A DNA stretch of 46,916 bases. It comes from Streptomyces cupreus. Its GTDB lineage: Bacteria; Actinomycetota; Actinomycetes; Streptomycetales; Streptomycetaceae. The notes below the pieces were generated by a model that was not told where the DNA came from, did no database searches, and worked only from the letters and a program-made list of their open reading frames with translations. A program made the translations under genes and the position numbers. Shown here one piece after another: positions 40,632-46,916 of this stretch. Numbering within the stretch: position 1 is the first letter of the stretch; every line of letters begins with the position of its first letter. The stretch covers positions 1-46,916 of the forward strand of contig NZ_JACMSF010000063.1 of NCBI RefSeq assembly GCF_014257025.1, given 5' to 3'.

Positions 40632-41883
40632 GCCTGGCCGGGAAAACCAGCGTGCCTCCGGGCAGCCGTGCCGCTGCGCCGACGCCCACCCACGCAGCGG
40701 CGCACCCGCGCGCCTGCGTAGCTGCGGGCAGTCGTGCCGCGGGGACGGCGCCCGCTGCCAACGCAGCGGCACTCGGCAGGCGTCGGCGAGCGATCCGACC
40801 CCACTCCCGCCAAAACCCCGCGCACCCCTGCACCCCGGTGCCTGGTGGCTCTGGGCGCTGGCGCTGGGCACCGCAGCCACCCGCACCACCAACCCCCTTC
40901 TCCTCGCGCTCCTCATAGCGACATCCGCGTACGTCGTAGCGACCTGCCGCCAGAACACCCCCTGGTCCCGCTCCTACAACGCCTTCGTCAAGCTCGCCCT
41001 CGCCGTCATCCTCATCCGCCTCACCTTCGCCATCCTCCTCGGCTCCCCCATCCCCGGCACCCACACCCTCCTCGCCCTCCCCGAAATCCCCCTCCCCGAC
41101 TGGGCCCAGGGCATCCGCATAGGCGGCCGGGTACACGCGGAGGGCATCGTCTTCGCCCTCTACGACGCCCTGCGGCTGGCCACCCTCCTCATCTGTGTAG
41201 GAGCGGCGAACGCCCTCGCCAACCCCACCCGTCTCCTCAAGTGCCTCCCCGGCGCCCTGTACGAAATGGGCGTAGCGGTAGTGGTAGCCCTCACCTTCGC
41301 GCCCAACCTCATCGCGGACGTCCAACGCCTACGAGCCGCCCGCCGCCTGAGGGGCCGCCCGGACAACGGGATCCGGGGCCTGGTCCAGGTCGGCCTCCCG
41401 GTACTGGAAGGCGCCCTGGAACGCTCGGTCGCCCTCGCCGCCGCCATGGACGCGAGAGGCTACGGCCGCACTACCGACGTCCCCCCAGCCGTACGCCGTA
41501 CCACCACCGCCCTCACCCTCGGCGGCCTGCTCGGCGTCTGCGCGGGCACGTACGGCGTACTGACGGCGGAAGGCGGCACGTACGGTCTCCCCGTACTCCT
41601 CACCGGCCTCACCGGGGCCCTCATCGGCCTGCGCCTGGGCGGCCGCCGAGCCACCCGCACCCGCTACCGCCCGGACCCCTGGGACGCACGGGCCTGGCTG
41701 GTCACGGCCTCCGGCGCAGCAGTAGCCGCCCTGTTGTTCACCGCCGCAGCGACGAACCCCACCGCCCTCGAACCGGGCGTAATCCCCCTGACCGCCCCCA
41801 CCCTCCCCCTCTGGCCCGCCGCGGCGATCCTCCTCGGCCTGCTCCCGGCGGCCATCGTCCCCACCCCGAAGGAGCCGTCGTGA
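40624..41883 (+). CDS. ECF transporter T (transmembrane) component
   Basis: A 419-residue energy-coupling-factor scaffold protein linking S component to ATPases. The conserved part begins near residue 68 (HPGAWWLWALALGTAATRT). It has about five or more helices, and the diagnostic cytoplasmic motif is LALAAAMDARGYGRTTD, preceded by the coupling-helix arginine-rich RLRAARRLRGRP. The N-terminal 65 residues are odd: Arg/Ser/Cys-rich, low-complexity, and encoded by a dispersed repeat. No ATG, GTG or TTG exists between ATG 40624 and the conserved part, so the extension seems to be translated. ATG 40624 overlaps the previous stop (ATGTATAG). Confidence 0.85.
   Translation: MYRPGRENQRASGQPCRCADAHPRSGAPARLRSCGQSCRGDGARCQRSGTRQASASDPTPLPPKPRAPLHPGAWWLWALALGTAATRTTNPLLLALLIATSAYVVATCRQNTPWSRSYNAFVKLALAVILIRLTFAILLGSPIPGTHTLLALPEIPLPDWAQGIRIGGRVHAEGIVFALYDALRLATLLICVGAANALANPTRLLKCLPGALYEMGVAVVVALTFAPNLIADVQRLRAARRLRGRPDNGIRGLVQVGLPVLEGALERSVALAAAMDARGYGRTTDVPPAVRRTTTALTLGGLLGVCAGTYGVLTAEGGTYGLPVLLTGLTGALIGLRLGGRRATRTRYRPDPWDARAWLVTASGAAVAALLFTAAATNPTALEPGVIPLTAPTLPLWPAAAILLGLLPAAIVPTPKEPS
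40657..40742 (+). repeat. Two copies of a dispersed repeat inside the T-component 5' end
   Basis: TCCGGGCAGCCGTGCCGCTG (40657-40676) and TGCGGGCAGTCGTGCCGCGG (40723-40742) match at 17 of 20 bases. I recall this GGGCAGTCGTGCCGC text as a frequent Streptomyces intergenic sequence. Here it is coding for the odd N-terminus of the T component. Confidence 0.65.
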
Positions 41884-43574
41884 TCCGCTTCGAGAACGTC
41901 TCCGTGACGTACGACGGCCAGAGCGAACCCACCGTCCAGAATGTCGACTTCGAGGTCCCGGAAGGCGAACTCGTCCTCCTGGTGGGCCCGTCCGGCGTGG
42001 GCAAGTCCACGGTCCTCGGCGCGGTGAGCGGCCTGGTCCCGCACTTCACGGGCGGCACCCTCCGAGGCCGAGTAACCGTGGCCGGCCGGGACACCCGCAC
42101 CCACAAACCCCGCGAACTCGCCGACGTAGTAGGCACAGTGGGCCAGGACCCCCTCTCCCACTTCGTGACGGACACGGTCGAGGACGAACTCGCGTACGGC
42201 ATGGAGTCCTTGGGCCTGGCCCCGGACGTCATGCGCCGCAGGGTGGAGGAGACCCTCGACCTCCTGGGCCTGTCCGACCTCCGCAACCGCCCGATAGCGA
42301 CCCTCTCGGGCGGCCAACAGCAGCGCGTGGCGATCGGCTCGGTGCTCACCCCCCACCCCCAGGTCCTGATCCTCGACGAACCGACCTCCGCCCTGGACCC
42401 GGCAGCAGCGGAAGAGGTCCTGGCGGTCCTCCAGCGCCTGGTCCACGACCTCGGCACAACGATCCTCATGGCGGAACACCGCCTGGAACGAGTCATCCAG
42501 TACGCGGACCAGGTGGCCCTGCTCCCGTCCCCGGGAGCGGCACCGGTACTGGGCACCCCGGCGGACGTCATGGCGATCTCCCCGGTAACCCCACCGGTCG
42601 TAGACCTGGGCCGCCTGGCGGGCTGGACCCCGCTGCCGCTGACGGTGAGGGACGCCCGCCGGAGGGCGGCGGACCTACGGGAACAACTTGAGCAGCGGGA
42701 CAGCAACACCCCCAAGGGGCGCGGGGAACTGCGCGACCAGCCGCAGCCGACCCGCAGCCGCCGAGAAACGACACCCCCCACCCGCCGTTGGCTTCGACGC
42801 GCCCCCAGCACGCCCCGATCCCCCTACACCGCCGAAGTACAAGCCCTCGCCATCACCCGCGAACACGTCCAAGCGCTCCGCAAGATCGACCTCACCATCA
42901 CCCCCGGCGAGACCGTCGCCCTCATGGGCCGCAACGGCGCAGGAAAGTCGACCCTGCTCAGCGCACTGGTCGGCCTGCTCGAACCCACCAAGGGCACAGT
43001 CCAGGTAGGCGGTGTAACCCCCCACCGCACCGCACCCCCCACCCTCGTCCGCCAAGTAGGCCTCGTACCGCAAGAACCCCTGGACCTCCTCTACGCGGAC
43101 ACGGTCGCCGCCGAATGCACCGCAGCCGACGCCGACGCGAACGCCACCCCCGGCACCTGCCGCACACTCGTCACCGAGCTGCTCCCCGGCGTGACGGACG
43201 ACACCCACCCCCGGGACCTCTCGGAGGGCCAGCGCCTGGCGCTCGCGCTGGCCGTCGTCCTCACCGCCCGCCCACCCCTGCTCCTCCTCGACGAACCGAC
43301 CCGAGGGCTGGACTACGCGGCGAAGGCCCGCCTGGTCACCGTCCTGAAGGCACTCGCGGCCGAGGGCCACGCCATAGTCCTGGCCACCCACGACGTGGAA
43401 CTGGCCGCAGAACTGGCCCACCGAGTGCTCCTCCTCGCCGAAGGAGAGGTGATCGCCGACGGCCCGACAGCGGAGGTCGTGGTGTCGTCCCCCTCCTTCG
43501 CCCCCCAGGTCACCAAAATCCTCGCCCCCCAGCACTGGCTCACGGTCGCCCAGGTCAGGCAGGCCCTCGCATGA
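41880..43574 (+). CDS. ECF transporter fused double ATPase
   Basis: A 564-residue protein with two ABC ATPase domains in tandem (normally separate EcfA1 and EcfA2). Domain 1 (1-230): Walker A VGPSGVGKST, signature LSGGQQQRVAIGS, Walker B LILDEPTSALDP, switch His in LMAEHRLERV. Domain 2 (about 335-560): GRNGAGKST, a weakened signature LSEGQRLALALAVV, LLLLDEPTRGLDY and LATHDVELAAELAH. Between them is a 90-residue polar linker, part of which is encoded by a 29-bp dispersed repeat. GTG 41880 overlaps the T-component stop, and the 3' end overlaps the S component. Confidence 0.92.
   Translation: MIRFENVSVTYDGQSEPTVQNVDFEVPEGELVLLVGPSGVGKSTVLGAVSGLVPHFTGGTLRGRVTVAGRDTRTHKPRELADVVGTVGQDPLSHFVTDTVEDELAYGMESLGLAPDVMRRRVEETLDLLGLSDLRNRPIATLSGGQQQRVAIGSVLTPHPQVLILDEPTSALDPAAAEEVLAVLQRLVHDLGTTILMAEHRLERVIQYADQVALLPSPGAAPVLGTPADVMAISPVTPPVVDLGRLAGWTPLPLTVRDARRRAADLREQLEQRDSNTPKGRGELRDQPQPTRSRRETTPPTRRWLRRAPSTPRSPYTAEVQALAITREHVQALRKIDLTITPGETVALMGRNGAGKSTLLSALVGLLEPTKGTVQVGGVTPHRTAPPTLVRQVGLVPQEPLDLLYADTVAAECTAADADANATPGTCRTLVTELLPGVTDDTHPRDLSEGQRLALALAVVLTARPPLLLLDEPTRGLDYAAKARLVTVLKALAAEGHAIVLATHDVELAAELAHRVLLLAEGEVIADGPTAEVVVSSPSFAPQVTKILAPQHWLTVAQVRQALA
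42714..42742 (+). repeat. 29-bp dispersed repeat in the ATPase linker
   Basis: Identical, in inverted orientation, to 31346-31374 in the terminator region of another locus. Here it encodes KGRGELRDQP in the inter-domain linker. It keeps the reading frame. Confidence 0.85.
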
Positions 43575-44401
43575 CCCCGCCGCCGACCCCCCAGTCCCGT
43601 CCGATCCGCCTCGGCCCCCGATCCCTCGCCGCCCTCGTCCTCGTCAGCGCGGTCGGCCTGGGCGCGATCGGCTGGCCCCTCTTCGCCCCACCCGACTCCC
43701 AGGCGAGCGCCCATGCGCAAGACGCCCCGTGGCTGTTCGCGGGCCTGCTGGTCCTCCTGGTCGCGGTGGTTGCGGCGACGATCTCCGAGTCCGGCGTGGG
43801 CCCGAAGGCGGTGGCGATGCTGGGCGTACTGGCGGCGACGGGCGCGGCCCTACGGCCCATCGGCGCGGGCACGGCCGGCATCGAGCCGATGTTCTTCCTG
43901 ATGCTGCTGAGCGGCCGGGTCCTCGGCCCGGGCTTCGGCTTCGTGCTCGGCTCGCTCAGCATGTTCGCCTCGGCGCTGCTCACGGGCGGGGTCGGACCGT
44001 GGATGCCGTTCCAGATGCTGTCGATGGGCTGGTTCACGATGGGCGCGGGCCTGCTCCCGGCCCCGGACCGGCTCCGCGGCCTCCCCGAGCGCCTGATGAT
44101 CGCGGCGTACGGCTTCGTCGCCGCCTTCGCCTACGGCGCGATGACGAACCTCGCGGGCTGGCCGTTCCTGCGGGAACAGGCCTCGAACATCGCCTACGAC
44201 CCGGACGCGGGCGTCCTCGCCAACCTGGCGCGCTTCATCGTGTACTGCCTGACCACCTCCCTCGGCTGGGACCTCGGCCGAGCCCTGGTGACGGTCGTCC
44301 TGACCCTCACCCTCGGCCCGGCGATCCTCAAGGCGCTCCGCCGGGCCACGCGAAGGGCCGCTTTCGAGGCGCCGGTCACATTCGACGGACCCGCTGCGTA
44401 A
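43571..44401 (+). CDS. ECF transporter S component, probable cobalamin binder
   Basis: A 276-residue integral membrane substrate-binding subunit. It has about six helices, for example LAALVLVSAVGLGAIGWPLF, AGLLVLLVAVVAATISESGV, KAVAMLGVLAATGAALRPIG and LMIAAYGFVAAFAYGAMTNL. The ECF-S hallmark is the conserved segment with MFFLMLLSGRVLGPGFGFVL and LSMFASALLTGGVGPWMPFQ, which resembles CbrT-type and related transporters. The riboswitch predicts cobalamin, cobinamide or another corrinoid as substrate. ATG 43571 overlaps the ATPase stop (ATGA). It is the last gene of the operon; no terminator hairpin is obvious directly after it. Confidence 0.87.
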   Translation: MTPPPTPQSRPIRLGPRSLAALVLVSAVGLGAIGWPLFAPPDSQASAHAQDAPWLFAGLLVLLVAVVAATISESGVGPKAVAMLGVLAATGAALRPIGAGTAGIEPMFFLMLLSGRVLGPGFGFVLGSLSMFASALLTGGVGPWMPFQMLSMGWFTMGAGLLPAPDRLRGLPERLMIAAYGFVAAFAYGAMTNLAGWPFLREQASNIAYDPDAGVLANLARFIVYCLTTSLGWDLGRALVTVVLTLTLGPAILKALRRATRRAAFEAPVTFDGPAA

Positions 44402-44738
44402 GCCCCCGGGAGCACACCGTCAGCACCACGGTGAACCACCCCACATGACCCAGATCACCTACTACACGGCCTAGTCGGACAAACCGGACGCCATGTCCAC
44501 ACCAAAATGGGTTCTGACCTGCACATTGAGAGCCACGTCACACGAGAAGCATGCACCCCACATACGACCACAACTAGCAAAAGGGGTCATTGCGGACCCC
44601 CTCCCGGCCTGCTTCTCTGGATGACGTCGCACGGCGCCGACGAGCCCCACGGGCCTCGGCGCCGACGCATGTCCCCGCCACACACCGCGTGGTTCCGGCA
44701 TGCCGCGGCCACTCCGTCCCCGACGAAAGGTCACCGCC
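44402..44738 (+). promoter_or_regulatory. Long leader region of the transglycosylase gene, no known riboswitch seen
   Basis: It contains two hairpins: GGGGTC-ATTGCG-GACCCC-like (44583-44600), which may end the ECF operon, and the perfect CGGCGCCGA/TCGGCGCCG stem (44632-44664). I looked for the c-di-AMP (ydaO) riboswitch often found before Streptomyces wall-lytic genes and do not see its conserved blocks. Confidence 0.45.
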
Positions 44739-45155
44739 TTGTCCGCCGTTTCTGTCATCCGCCGCATCGCCACTCCGAAGAAGGCCCTCGCCGGTACCGC
44801 CGTGGCTGTTGCCGCCGCCGGCTCGATCTTCGCCGCGGCGCCCGCGCAGGCCGCCGTGTCCGAGGCGTCCTCGGCCCAGGCGACCGCGAAGAAGATGATC
44901 GGCGACTCGGCCCAGTACCAGTGCTTCTCCAACATCGTCGACCACGAGAGCGGCTGGGACGTGAACGCCACCAACCCCTCGTCCGGCGCGTACGGCCTCG
45001 TCCAGGCCCTCCCCGCCTCGAAGATGGCCTCCGCCGGCTCCGACTGGAAGACCAACGCCGCCACCCAGATCGAGTGGGGCGTCGACTACATGAAGGACCG
45101 CTACGGCAGCCCCTGCGGCGCCTGGAACTTCTGGCAGGCCAACGGCTGGTACTGA
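44739..45155 (+). CDS. Secreted transglycosylase-like (SLT/lysozyme-fold) protein
   Basis: A 138-residue exported protein. The signal peptide MSAVSVIRRIATPKK... ends near APAQA-AV. The small lysozyme-like domain begins near QYQCFSNIVDHESGWDVNAT (catalytic Glu in HESGW), continues SGAYGLVQALPASKMASAG and QIEWGVDYMKDRYGSPCGAW, and ends NFWQANGWY; the two Cys may pair. It is the short actinobacterial form that acts on peptidoglycan, as in resuscitation factors. TTG 44739 was chosen because GAAAGG lies at the right distance and the upstream ATG would precede the signal peptide with 13 unusual residues. Confidence 0.88.
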   Translation: MSAVSVIRRIATPKKALAGTAVAVAAAGSIFAAAPAQAAVSEASSAQATAKKMIGDSAQYQCFSNIVDHESGWDVNATNPSSGAYGLVQALPASKMASAGSDWKTNAATQIEWGVDYMKDRYGSPCGAWNFWQANGWY

Positions 45156-45180
45156 GCCGAGCGGCCCCCCGCACACCGAA

Positions 45181-45217
45181 CCGCACCCGTGTCCACACGG
45201 GTGCGGCTTCGTTTTTT
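45181..45217 (+). terminator. Rho-independent terminator
   Basis: CCGCACCCGTG and CACGGGTGCGG-type arms form a near-perfect stem (45181-45206), followed by GCTTCGTTTTTT. It is one of the few with a true U run in this window and lies 25 bp after the transglycosylase stop. Confidence 0.92.
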
Positions 45218-45218
45218 G

Positions 45219-45238
45219 GAACTCGTAACACGATCTTG
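45219..45238 (+). mobile_element. Solo IS terminal sequence
   Basis: GAACTCGTAACACGATCTTG matches the reverse complement of the right end at 45896-45915 in 18 of 20 bases. It faces that end, so the two could bound a unit holding the VOC gene. Confidence 0.7.
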
Positions 45239-45285
45239 TGATTCGTTCGGCAAGAGGCTTCCGAGCCATGTAGCTGCATCTGCCA

Positions 45286-45609
45286 TCAGGACACACAGAT
45301 ACAGAACTCGTTGCCTTCCGGATCACGCCAGACCTGCCAGAGGTCTTCCTGCATCTCGCCCACAGGGCTCGCCCCGAGCTCGGCGGCGAGTACGACCGCC
45401 TGGGCGAAGTCGTCAGCCACCAAGTCGATGTGCACACGGTTCTTCACACTCTTTGTCTCCGGAACCCTCTGCACGGCGAAGTTCGGCCCAAGGCTGATCC
45501 ATTCATCCTCACGCCGGGTGATCGCCAGACCGAGCAGCCGACTCCAAAACTCGGCCAGAAGGTCGGGGTCGTTGGCGTCGACGACAATGCCGTTGATCCG
45601 AATGCCCAT
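45286..45609 (-). CDS. VOC (glyoxalase/bleomycin-resistance) family protein
   Basis: A 107-residue single-module vicinal-oxygen-chelate protein. It shows the typical GIVVDANDPDLLAEFWSRLL, HIDLVADDFAQAVVLAAELG and the C-terminal VWRDPEGNEFCIC. Two modules (a homodimer) are normally needed for a metal site; potential ligands are the His in VHIDL and the Glu in GNEFC. Function is unknown. It stands alone between two IS ends and may be a passenger gene. Confidence 0.88.
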   Translation of the reverse strand: MGIRINGIVVDANDPDLLAEFWSRLLGLAITRREDEWISLGPNFAVQRVPETKSVKNRVHIDLVADDFAQAVVLAAELGASPVGEMQEDLWQVWRDPEGNEFCICVS

Positions 45610-45688
45610 CCTGGCGCCCCTTCGTGCTGGTCCGCGTAGGGACAGTGGCAGAGGTCCCTGGCCAACACGCGCATCCTACGCACGCGGA

Positions 45689-45915
45689 GAGCTCGTGACA
45701 CGATCACGGTTGGGCTTCGACGCAGGGCCCTCGACCAGTCGAGCCGGCCGCGTTCAGCTCAGCGATCAGGACACGGTGCAACTGGTCGGACACGCCAGCT
45801 TGCTGCCACCGCTCCAGCCGTCGCCAGCAGGTCTGTCCGGAGCCGAACCCAAGCTCCATCACTCACACCAGTCACGCTCAACCAGTGCGTCTCAACAAGA
45901 TCGTGTTACAAGCTC
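45689..45915 (-). mobile_element. Deleted IS5-family element with inverted ends
   Basis: The ends GAGCTCGTGACACGATCACG (45689-45708) and the reverse complement of CAAGATCGTGTTACAAGCTC (45896-45915) match at 16 of 20 bases. Inside, on the minus strand, 45859-45704 reads MELGFGSGQTCWRRLERWQQ, then AGVSDQLHRVLIAELNAAGS and a stop. This is the N-terminal DUF4096-type part of an IS5 transposase, after which most of the element is deleted. The result is MITE-like, about 230 bp. Confidence 0.8.
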
Positions 45916-45974
45916 GAAGGGGGTGAAGGAAACTCAGTTGAGTTCGCGGCCCTCCGTCACGGAACATCCGTCCG

Positions 45975-46787
45975 GTGAACCTGGAACTTCGCCCCTATCG
46001 CCTCACCTGGACCGAGGTCGACCCCGCGACGCATCCCTTCGACAGTGCCGAAGCGGTCGATGTCGTACGGGCGTTGGGGCCCGCCGGGCGGGCGCCCGTG
46101 CGGCCCGAGTGGGAGAGGCTCGCCGATCGGGATGAGGCCTATGCGCAGTTCCGGGTGCTCAGCAACTGGGCGCACACCGTGGGGTGGGAGTGGGGCGACG
46201 CCATGACCGCGGCGCTCGTCGAGCGGTACGGGTTGTGGGCCACCGGCTGGCGTTGGTCGCATGACGAGGGGGATCTCGGGGGTGGGCCCGTGGGCCTCTG
46301 GTGTTGTGCCCTGCACTCCATCACCACCCCGGACGAAACCCTGGAGCGAGTCACCGCCGCGCTGTGCGAGTGGCGGGACTGGCTTGAGTTCCTCGGGCGG
46401 TTCTTCGACCGCTACCCCCTCGGCGAACTCCCCGCCGAGGACCGCCGCGACGCCTGGGAACGCGCCACTCACCAGCTGATCCTGCACTCCCTGGACCGCA
46501 CCGGCTCCGGAGACGCCTGGTACGCCCACTGCCGTCAGGTCCTGACCTGGTTCCTCACCCGCTGGGACGTCGACCAGGACACCGCCCACACCCTCGTCGA
46601 GGACGCCATCGGCGGACGCTTCGAGAGCTGGACCACGCCGGAGAACACAGTCGTCCACGACGTCTCCGAGCAGCTCGCCGCCTCCCTGGAAACGGACGCC
46701 GCCCCCTCGACCGACCCCGCCAACTACACGTACACCTCCGCCCGCCTCCACTCCTACGGGGACGAACGCCGGTTCTTCCGACGGTGA
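45975..46787 (+). CDS. Conserved hypothetical protein, 270 aa
   Basis: A soluble, acidic, Trp-rich protein with no signal peptide or membrane helix. Segments such as NWAHTVGWEWGDAMTAALVE, GPVGLWCCALHSITTPDE, CEWRDWLEFLGRFFDRYPL and HQLILHSLDRTGSGDAWYAH suggest a mostly helical fold. I do not recognise a named family. It starts at GTG 45975. The following ORF on the same strand begins 56 bp later, so the two may be co-transcribed. Confidence 0.7.
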   Translation: MNLELRPYRLTWTEVDPATHPFDSAEAVDVVRALGPAGRAPVRPEWERLADRDEAYAQFRVLSNWAHTVGWEWGDAMTAALVERYGLWATGWRWSHDEGDLGGGPVGLWCCALHSITTPDETLERVTAALCEWRDWLEFLGRFFDRYPLGELPAEDRRDAWERATHQLILHSLDRTGSGDAWYAHCRQVLTWFLTRWDVDQDTAHTLVEDAIGGRFESWTTPENTVVHDVSEQLAASLETDAAPSTDPANYTYTSARLHSYGDERRFFRR

Positions 46788-46843
46788 TCGGTAGATCCTT
46801 TCCACGCCGGGAGTCCCCGAACTCGACCGGGAAAGGGCGCCCC

Positions 46844-46916
46844 ATGACCGGCCCGGACCACCTCCGCACCTGGCTCACCCTCCGCCCCCAAATCCCCTGG
46901 CACCGGGCCCGCCCTA
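46844..46916 (+). CDS. 5' end of a truncated CDS
   Basis: ATG 46844 follows GGGAAAGGGCG and opens a frame MTGPDHLRTWLTLRPQ that runs off the window after 24 codons. It is too short to identify. Confidence 0.55.
   Translation, partial: MTGPDHLRTWLTLRPQIPWHRARP

Noticed and set aside
44402..44738. c-di-AMP (ydaO) riboswitch before the transglycosylase
   Set aside because: Conserved ydaO blocks were not found on reading the leader.

Overview
The window is high-GC actinobacterial chromosome and almost certainly Streptomyces. Coding is GC3-rich with many GTG starts and ATGA/GTGA stop-start overlaps. The RNase P RNA, the RNase H/phosphatase - zinc ribbon - Nif3 trio, the SigE-type sigma factor and the SCO2322-family protein all fit that genus. 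No rRNA, tRNA or CRISPR array was seen.

Layout. Bases 1-1924 hold mobile-element debris (a frameshifted DUF2637 gene typical of actinomycete integrative elements) abutting rnpB (1925-2334, minus). Bases 2358-11410 are core housekeeping: Uma2 nuclease, MerR regulator, RNB ribonuclease, YaaA, KDPG aldolase, RNase H/phosphatase, zinc-ribbon protein, Nif3, a 424-aa unknown and a 50-aa protein. Bases 11432-14462 are a three-gene sterol-type beta-oxidation operon with a KstR-consensus operator. Bases 14571-20840 carry an orphan response regulator and then an accessory island: an IS5 remnant, a three-gene overlapping operon (147-aa protein, NACHT/STAND NTPase with membrane segments, secreted DUF6801 protein), an IS3 relic and a DUF317 pseudogene. 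Bases 20840-31292 hold a sigma/regulator pair, two MFS exporters (one frameshifted), a coupled lectin and sialidase, a methyltransferase, a cell-wall amidase, membrane proteins and an F420-type oxidoreductase.

Bases 31420-38485 hold a minus-strand operon (glycosyltransferase, methyltransferase, alpha/alpha-toroid protein) divergent from a KstR-like TetR gene across a second KstR-consensus box. A TPP riboswitch follows on the minus strand and points back into the regulator with no obvious target gene. Then come an aldehyde dehydrogenase-ferredoxin pair and a divergent metallo-beta-lactamase-fold protein flanking a perfect palindrome. kstR, two operators and enzymes resembling mycobacterial KstR-regulon members lie in one 25-kb stretch, which suggests a dispersed sterol or isoprenoid-acid catabolic regulon.

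Bases 38560-44401 are the most striking unit. A cobalamin riboswitch heads five overlapping genes: a secreted alpha/alpha-toroid protein with a C-terminal membrane anchor, an SCO2322-family secreted protein, an ECF T component, a fused double ATPase and a membrane S component. I read this as a vitamin B12 ECF importer with a surface capture module that may parallel transcobalamin. The end of the window has a secreted transglycosylase-like protein, a VOC protein enclosed by related IS ends, a hypothetical protein and a truncated ORF. At least four genes carry one-base frameshifts, so assembly polishing should be checked before calling them dead. Family and homology statements are from recall; no search was run.
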